Assembly: GCA_003818285.1 (NCBI GenBank)
Contig: RPRB01000030.1
Location: 1-35,716 of the forward strand
DNA from: Myxococcaceae bacterium
GTDB lineage: Bacteria; Myxococcota; Myxococcia; Myxococcales; Myxococcaceae
DNA length: 35,716 nt
Reading direction: 5' to 3'
Part shown: one piece after another, positions 31,973 to 35,716 of the stretch
How the letters are laid out: every line of letters starts with the position of its first letter
Position numbering within the stretch: the first letter of the stretch is position 1
Notes under the pieces: model-generated
Told to the model about the DNA's origin: nothing
Database searches by the model: none
The model's input: only the letters and a program-made list of their open reading frames with translations
Translations under genes and position numbers: made by a program

Positions 31973-32787
31973 CCGTCTCGCTGGACATGCTGCTCGAGAC
32001 CGCGGTGGAGGGCGCCCGGCGCGCCGGCCGGGTGCTTGCCGATGGCTTCCACCAGCCGCGCACCATCGACTTCAAGGGCGGCATCGACCTGGTCACCGAT
32101 GCCGACCGGGCGAGCGAGAAGGTGCTGCTGGAGTGGCTCCGCGCGCGCCACCCGGACCACGCGATCCTCTCCGAGGAGAGCGGAGCCAGCGCCGGCTCGA
32201 CCTACCGGTGGATCATCGACCCGCTCGACGGGACCACCAACTACGCGCACACGCTTCCGCACTTCTCGGTGACGGTCGCCGTGGAGGGGCAGGGCGGGAT
32301 CGAGGTCGGCGTGGTGTACGACCCGATGCGCGACGAGCTGTTCAGCGCCGTCCGGGGCCGCGGCGCCACGCTCAATGGCCGCCCAATCCGTCCGAGCGGC
32401 ATCGAGCGGCTCGACCGGGCGCTGCTGTGCACCGGCTTCCCCTACGACGTGCGCGAGCACCCCGAGGGTCCGGCGGGGCTCATCGCCCGGTTCCTGGGCG
32501 TGGCGCAGGGCATCCGGCGGCTGGGGAGCGCGGCGCTGGACATGGCCTACATCGCGTCGGGCCGGTACGACGGGTACTTCGAGTTCAACCTGAAGCCATG
32601 GGACGTGGCGGCGGGGGCGCTCCTGTGCTGGGAGGCCGGGGCGGTGGCGAGCCGCATCGACGGCGCGCCGTACGACACGTCGGTGGTGGACATCCTCGCG
32701 GCCGCTCCCGGCGTCGCCCCCGCGCTCACCGACGAGTGTCGGCGCTTCCTCGCCGAGATCCACTGGAAGCCGAAGCCGTTCCGCTGA
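31969..32787 (+). CDS. Inositol-monophosphatase-family enzyme (SuhB/CysQ-like)
   Basis: A 272-residue cytoplasmic phosphatase with the family's metal-binding pattern: IDLVTDADRASE, ILSEESGAS (Glu), YRWIIDPLDGTTNYAH (DPxDGT) and KPWDVAAGALLCWEAGA (WDxxAG). The family dephosphorylates inositol phosphates, 3'-phosphoadenosine phosphate or fructose-1,6-bisphosphate; residues do not decide between them. GTG at 31969 overlaps the TlpA-like gene's stop, so mpl, tlpA-like and this gene form one coupled unit. Length is normal for SuhB (~267). Confidence 0.92.
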   Translation: MTVSLDMLLETAVEGARRAGRVLADGFHQPRTIDFKGGIDLVTDADRASEKVLLEWLRARHPDHAILSEESGASAGSTYRWIIDPLDGTTNYAHTLPHFSVTVAVEGQGGIEVGVVYDPMRDELFSAVRGRGATLNGRPIRPSGIERLDRALLCTGFPYDVREHPEGPAGLIARFLGVAQGIRRLGSAALDMAYIASGRYDGYFEFNLKPWDVAAGALLCWEAGAVASRIDGAPYDTSVVDILAAAPGVAPALTDECRRFLAEIHWKPKPFR

Positions 32788-32809
32788 GAACAGGCACGCG
32801 CACGCGGGC

Positions 32810-32974
32810 GTGCTGGTCATCCTGTCCCTGGTCATCCAGCTGATGCTGGACCACGCGAAGCTCCCGGCCGAGTGGGTCTGGGGACTTTTCCCTGAGTTCA
32901 GGACGCTGCTCTACACGGGAGCGGCGCTGCTCTCGCTGGTCACGCTGGCCACCGGAATCGGCCTCGTCCGCTGA
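32810..32974 (+). CDS. Small two-helix membrane protein (54 residues)
   Basis: A 54-residue open frame opening with GTG at 32810: MLVILSLVIQLMLDHAKLPA, then EWVWGLFPEFRTLLYTGAAL and a second hydrophobic helix LLSLVTLATGIGLVR. The sequence has the look of a real small membrane protein (two spans with a Trp/aromatic loop), and its composition is not that of a shadow frame. No clear ribosome site is present. It follows the phosphatase gene by 22 bp and could belong to its transcript. Function unknown. Confidence 0.55.
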   Translation: MLVILSLVIQLMLDHAKLPAEWVWGLFPEFRTLLYTGAALLSLVTLATGIGLVR

Positions 32975-32990
32975 GAGGCTTCGGTGAAGC

Positions 32991-33263
32991 TCAGGCGGGT
33001 TCCCAGTTCGCCGCGGCGTGCTCCATCGCCGACCCGCGTGTCCTGTCGGCACGGTCGGCCCGGCTCCTGTTCCTGCTCCTGCCTTCCACCACCACCGCCA
33101 CCGGGCCCGCCACCACCACGAAGGCAAGCGTGAGCCATCCGATCTGCGCGTTCGACGCGACCAGCACCCCCGCCAGAACGGAAACCATCAGCAGGAGGAT
33201 CAGCACCACGCGGAGAAGCGGTGACGTGGTGGCGACCGGGACCGGATGAGACCAGTGATGCAC
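32991..33263 (-). CDS. Small two-helix membrane protein with charged tail
   Basis: A 90-residue protein with two hydrophobic helices (LRVVLILLLMVSVLAGVLVA and IGWLTLAFVVVAGPVAVVVE) followed by a basic tail (RSRNRSRADRADRTRG). A good AAGGGAG ribosome site lies about 6 bp ahead of the GTG at 33263. The frame upstream is open into the next gene but unsupported. No family recognised. It is convergent with the 54-residue membrane gene. Confidence 0.6.
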   Translation of the reverse strand: MHHWSHPVPVATTSPLLRVVLILLLMVSVLAGVLVASNAQIGWLTLAFVVVAGPVAVVVEGRSRNRSRADRADRTRGSAMEHAAANWEPA

Positions 33264-33426
33264 GGAGGCTCCCTTCGAGGCGGCCGGCCCGCGACCGGCG
33301 CTCGGGGGGCTCTTTGCACGGGTCGGGCCGGGATTGCCGCCCGGAAAATCAGCGCTTACCACGCGACGGCTCCTGCCGAGGGCGGCCGGCGCGACAGCGT
33401 GTAGCGCCCGATGCAACGACCGGCGC

Positions 33427-33810
33427 TCAGTGTCGGGAAGGCGCGGCGTAGTGCTCCGCGCCGAGGAAGTGGAGCGACACGTAGGGAACGTCGCCCACCA
33501 CCCAGGAGTCGTGCGGCACGGGTGGGACGTAGAACAGGTCGCCGGCGCGGAGCTCGACGATGCGTCCATCGTCGAACGCGACGGTGGCGGCGCCCGAGAG
33601 CACGATTCCCACGTGCTCCACCGGGCAGCGGGTCTGCCCCACGGTGGGACCCACGTGCTCGGACCACTTCCAGCCGGGCTCGTAGGTGGCCCGCCCGATG
33701 GTCATCCCGCCGATCCGTACCAGCTCGAAGCGGCCCCTCAGCATCTTCCGGACCTCGTCCGGCTGGGCGAACCGCTTGAGGATGAGATCCACTTCCGTGT
33801 GCGCTTGCAT
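33427..33810 (-). CDS. Cupin-domain protein
   Basis: A 127-residue single-domain cupin. The first motif is WSEHVGPTVGQTRCPVEHVG (His and Glu/His residues in the metal-binding positions) and the second LRAGDLFYVPPVPHDSWVVG (His). The ATG at 33810 begins at a natural start (MQAHTEVDLI); an upstream GTG frame is open to 33852. The family includes dioxygenases, isomerases and sugar or ligand binders; function unknown. It stands between the small membrane gene and the polysaccharide-export gene. Confidence 0.8.
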   Translation of the reverse strand: MQAHTEVDLILKRFAQPDEVRKMLRGRFELVRIGGMTIGRATYEPGWKWSEHVGPTVGQTRCPVEHVGIVLSGAATVAFDDGRIVELRAGDLFYVPPVPHDSWVVGDVPYVSLHFLGAEHYAAPSRH

Positions 33811-33922
33811 GGCGACACTCGTAGCACCGGGGCAAACGGCGCGCCGTGGCACGGGATGGCGAGCGTCGACCTGCGGTCGCTTCGATCCGGCGGTGGCCCG
33901 TCGAGGCCGGGCCGGGGCCTGC

Positions 33923-34675
33923 CTAGAAGATGCTCTCCGGCACGAAGACGATGTCCCCCGGCTGCAGCCGGAAGTTCCTCTCCCGGCCCGTGCCGATGTC
34001 CGCCACCGGGACGCGGATCTTCGTCTCCTTGCCCTCCACCTGGCGGGTCACCGCGATGTCGTTCTTGCTCGCCACCTTGGTGAAGCCCCCGGCCATGGTG
34101 ATGGCCTGGATGATCGACATGTCCTCCTCGTAGGGGAACGTGCCGGGCTTCTGGACCTCGCCGAAGACGAAGATCTTCTTGCTGTTGTACTCGCGCAGCA
34201 GGACCGTGACCTGGGGATGCTTGAGGTACTTCTCCCCGAGGCACCGGGTCAGCGCATCGGCGGTCGCCGAGGTGTTCATCCCTTCCACCCGGACCTTCCC
34301 GCACAGCGGGAAGTCGATGGTGCCGCCCGGCGCCACCCGGTACGGGCCGGAGAGGTCCGCCTCCTCGAAGACGCGGACCTCGATCAGATCCCCCGGCCCG
34401 AGCGTGGTGGAGGTCGAGGCCGGGGCCGGCGACTGGGGCACCTCGTCGGCGCGAAGAGTGGTCCCGCCGGTTCCGCGCGGGCCCTTGCAGCCGGCGGAGA
34501 CGACGAGCGAGCAGAGGAGAAGTGGGACGAGGCGGAGACCAACGCCGAAACCACCTGGATCGATCCGTCCCTCGCTTGCCCTCGCGCCCGATCCCGGCGT
34601 CGCGTCGCTCCTAGGCCTCGGCCGCGATTGCGGCGCGATCATCCGATCGGTCCAGGTGGTCTCGACGTTCGTCAC
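33923..34675 (-). CDS. Short polysaccharide-export (OPX/Wza-like) lipoprotein
   Basis: A 250-residue OPX-family lipoprotein. A long basic N-terminal region (about 50 residues) precedes the membrane signal [15 protein letters not shown], with lipid cysteine at about 63. The mature part has the polysaccharide-export domain ([39 protein letters not shown]) and one SLBB-type domain ([28 protein letters not shown]), then ends at the short tail ([11 protein letters not shown]). It lacks the later domains and the C-terminal helix that make Wza span the outer membrane. A beta-barrel gene 19 bp upstream likely provides the pore. GTG 34675 or ATG 34642 could be the start; neither has a good ribosome site. 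Confidence 0.88.
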   Translation of the reverse strand: MTNVETTWTDRMIAPQSRPRPRSDATPGSGARASEGRIDPGGFGVGLRLVPLLLCSLVVSAGCKGPRGTGGTTLRADEVPQSPAPASTSTTLGPGDLIEVRVFEEADLSGPYRVAPGGTIDFPLCGKVRVEGMNTSATADALTRCLGEKYLKHPQVTVLLREYNSKKIFVFGEVQKPGTFPYEEDMSIIQAITMAGGFTKVASKNDIAVTRQVEGKETKIRVPVADIGTGRERNFRLQPGDIVFVPESIF

Positions 34676-34694
34676 GGGACGGCCGCGGGCGGCT

Positions 34695-35716
34695 CTAGTA
34701 CGTGAAGGTGAGGCGCAAGTATGCCTCGTTCCGCGTGTAGTTGAGCGGCAGCGACTGCGCGTAGTCCGACGACCGTTTGGAGAACACGTAGCCGGCCGAG
34801 AGGATGAACCAGCGGGCCACGGCGTAGTCCGGGCCGATGTCGATGCTGAACAGCTGGTCGTTCTGGCCGCGCCCCTGGGTGAAGGCGATGAGGTCGTAGG
34901 CGAAGTTGCCGTGCAGAGCGAGCCGGCCGCTGAGGAAGGTCTTGCTGTTCAGGTAGAACCGGAGATCCGTGGCGCTGGCCGCGCCCACCGCGTTGTTCAC
35001 GTCGCGCAGCACACCCACGCTGATCGCGCTGAGCTCGTTGGGGTTCCAGGTCAGCTCGCCCTGACCGATGAACGTGGACGCCGCCCCGTCGAAGCCGATG
35101 GCGTAGCCCGCCTTGAGGATGGCCTGGATCTTGGGCGTGACCAGACCCTGCGCGCCGGCGAGCAGCTTGAGGATCTTCCCCGGAGGCACCACCGTCCCGT
35201 CGGGATGGAAGTAGCTCCGGCCCTCGAAGTTGGACTCGAAGACCAGCGCGGTCTGGGGCAGGAACTTCCAGTGGATGTCCAGACCGCCGGCGTAGTTCTG
35301 GTAGTCGTTGACGCTGGGATCGGACGGGTTCCCGGGACAGGTGCCGGCCGGGCAGGGCCCGATGCCCGCGGGGATGCCGCTGTAGGCGCCGAAGAACTCC
35401 ACGGTGTACGCGCCATGGGGCCGGATCTCGAACGCGCGCCCTCCGGGACGGATGGGGGCGGTCAGGCTCAGCTGGTTGTAGAGCGAGATGACGGCGACGC
35501 CGAGGCCGATGTCGCGCGGCCGGTCACTCCGGGCGAAAGCGTCTGCGACGTCGAACTCGACGACGCCCTCGCGGTTCATCTCCGCGTGCATGTCGGCGCC
35601 GGCCTGGCTGTGGGACGGGGCGCTCGTGTCGCTGATCAGGCCCGTGTACCAGACATAGTCGTAGAAGGCGTTGAGGCCGAACGTGACATCCGTTCCGGGA
35701 ACGTCCAGCCGGAAGC
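34695..35716 (-). CDS. Outer-membrane beta-barrel, partner of OPX exporter (5' end outside window)
   Basis: At least 339 residues, open to the window edge (the frame continues upstream of the ATG at 35591 as [14 protein letters not shown], so the start lies beyond 35716). It is made of alternating amphipathic strands with a C-terminal aromatic ending (YLRLTFTY). It lacks plug or OPX domains. In Myxococcus-type Wzx/Wzy systems a separate beta-barrel (Wzp) is encoded beside a short OPX lipoprotein and is proposed to form the outer-membrane channel; this neighbourhood fits that pattern exactly. By sequence alone it could be another type of outer-membrane porin. Confidence 0.8.
   Translation of the reverse strand, partial: FRLDVPGTDVTFGLNAFYDYVWYTGLISDTSAPSHSQAGADMHAEMNREGVVEFDVADAFARSDRPRDIGLGVAVISLYNQLSLTAPIRPGGRAFEIRPHGAYTVEFFGAYSGIPAGIGPCPAGTCPGNPSDPSVNDYQNYAGGLDIHWKFLPQTALVFESNFEGRSYFHPDGTVVPPGKILKLLAGAQGLVTPKIQAILKAGYAIGFDGAASTFIGQGELTWNPNELSAISVGVLRDVNNAVGAASATDLRFYLNSKTFLSGRLALHGNFAYDLIAFTQGRGQNDQLFSIDIGPDYAVARWFILSAGYVFSKRSSDYAQSLPLNYTRNEAYLRLTFTY

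Noticed and set aside
33264-33426. Possible extra gene between the small membrane gene and the cupin
   Set aside because: The open frames here continue from neighbouring frames and have no start with a ribosome site or protein-like composition.
1-35716. tRNA, rRNA, CRISPR arrays and insertion sequences
   Set aside because: No cloverleaf with a recognisable T-loop, no rRNA-like block, no regularly spaced direct repeats and no transposase gene was seen.

Overview
The window reads as an ordinary chromosomal segment of a high-GC Gram-negative bacterium, most likely a member of the Myxococcota (inference). The pointers are very GC-rich coding sequence with strong third-position bias, many small lipoproteins, cysteine-rich secreted proteins, a BamA-like protein with a long Ala/Pro/Ser linker, an outer-membrane barrel of the type usually fused to OmpA in myxobacteria, and a split polysaccharide exporter (short OPX lipoprotein plus separate beta-barrel). 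I see no rRNA, tRNA, CRISPR array, insertion sequence or prophage. Genes are tightly packed, with frequent ATGA/GTGA stop-start overlaps and several 3' ends that overlap on opposite strands.

Layout. 1-3238 (minus): an iron-uptake unit made of a TonB-dependent catecholate-type receptor under a Fur box, a PiuC-type dioxygenase, and a TonB-like protein cut by the window edge. 3380-7009: a DJ-1/PfpI protein, a Tat-exported sulfite-oxidase-like molybdoenzyme (plus strand) and a CPA1 Na+/H+ antiporter. 7469-12454 (plus): a translationally coupled operon of two nucleotide-translocase-like membrane proteins, the second fused to HEAT-type repeats, followed by a protein with two degenerate cyclic-nucleotide-binding domains. 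12439-14808: a lipoprotein whose sequence carries the landmarks of a HipA/Fam20-like kinase fold, and a divergent PAP2 phosphatase that starts six bases away.

14774-20963: a BamA-like barrel, a ferredoxin/metallo-beta-lactamase fusion, an EamA exporter operon with two small genes, a Cys-rich lipoprotein, and a cupin/TetR divergent pair with a clear palindromic operator. 21061-25557: two overlapping outer-membrane barrel genes, a DUF3052 protein, a metallophosphoesterase and a YgiD-like extradiol dioxygenase. 25679-32787: a segment with a murein-recycling flavour (LD-carboxypeptidase, penicillin-binding-type serine hydrolase, Mpl ligase), with two paralogous small lipoproteins flanking the hydrolase, a GT87 membrane glycosyltransferase, a TlpA-like thioredoxin lipoprotein and an inositol-monophosphatase-family enzyme. 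32810-35716: two small membrane proteins, a cupin, and the exporter pair that runs off the right edge.

The parts most worth following up are the putative extracytoplasmic kinase-like lipoprotein (12439-14091), the translocase/HEAT/cNMP operon (7469-12454), the apparent ATC start of mpl (29964), and the lipoprotein paralogues around the serine hydrolase. All family assignments were made by reading motifs, without database searches.
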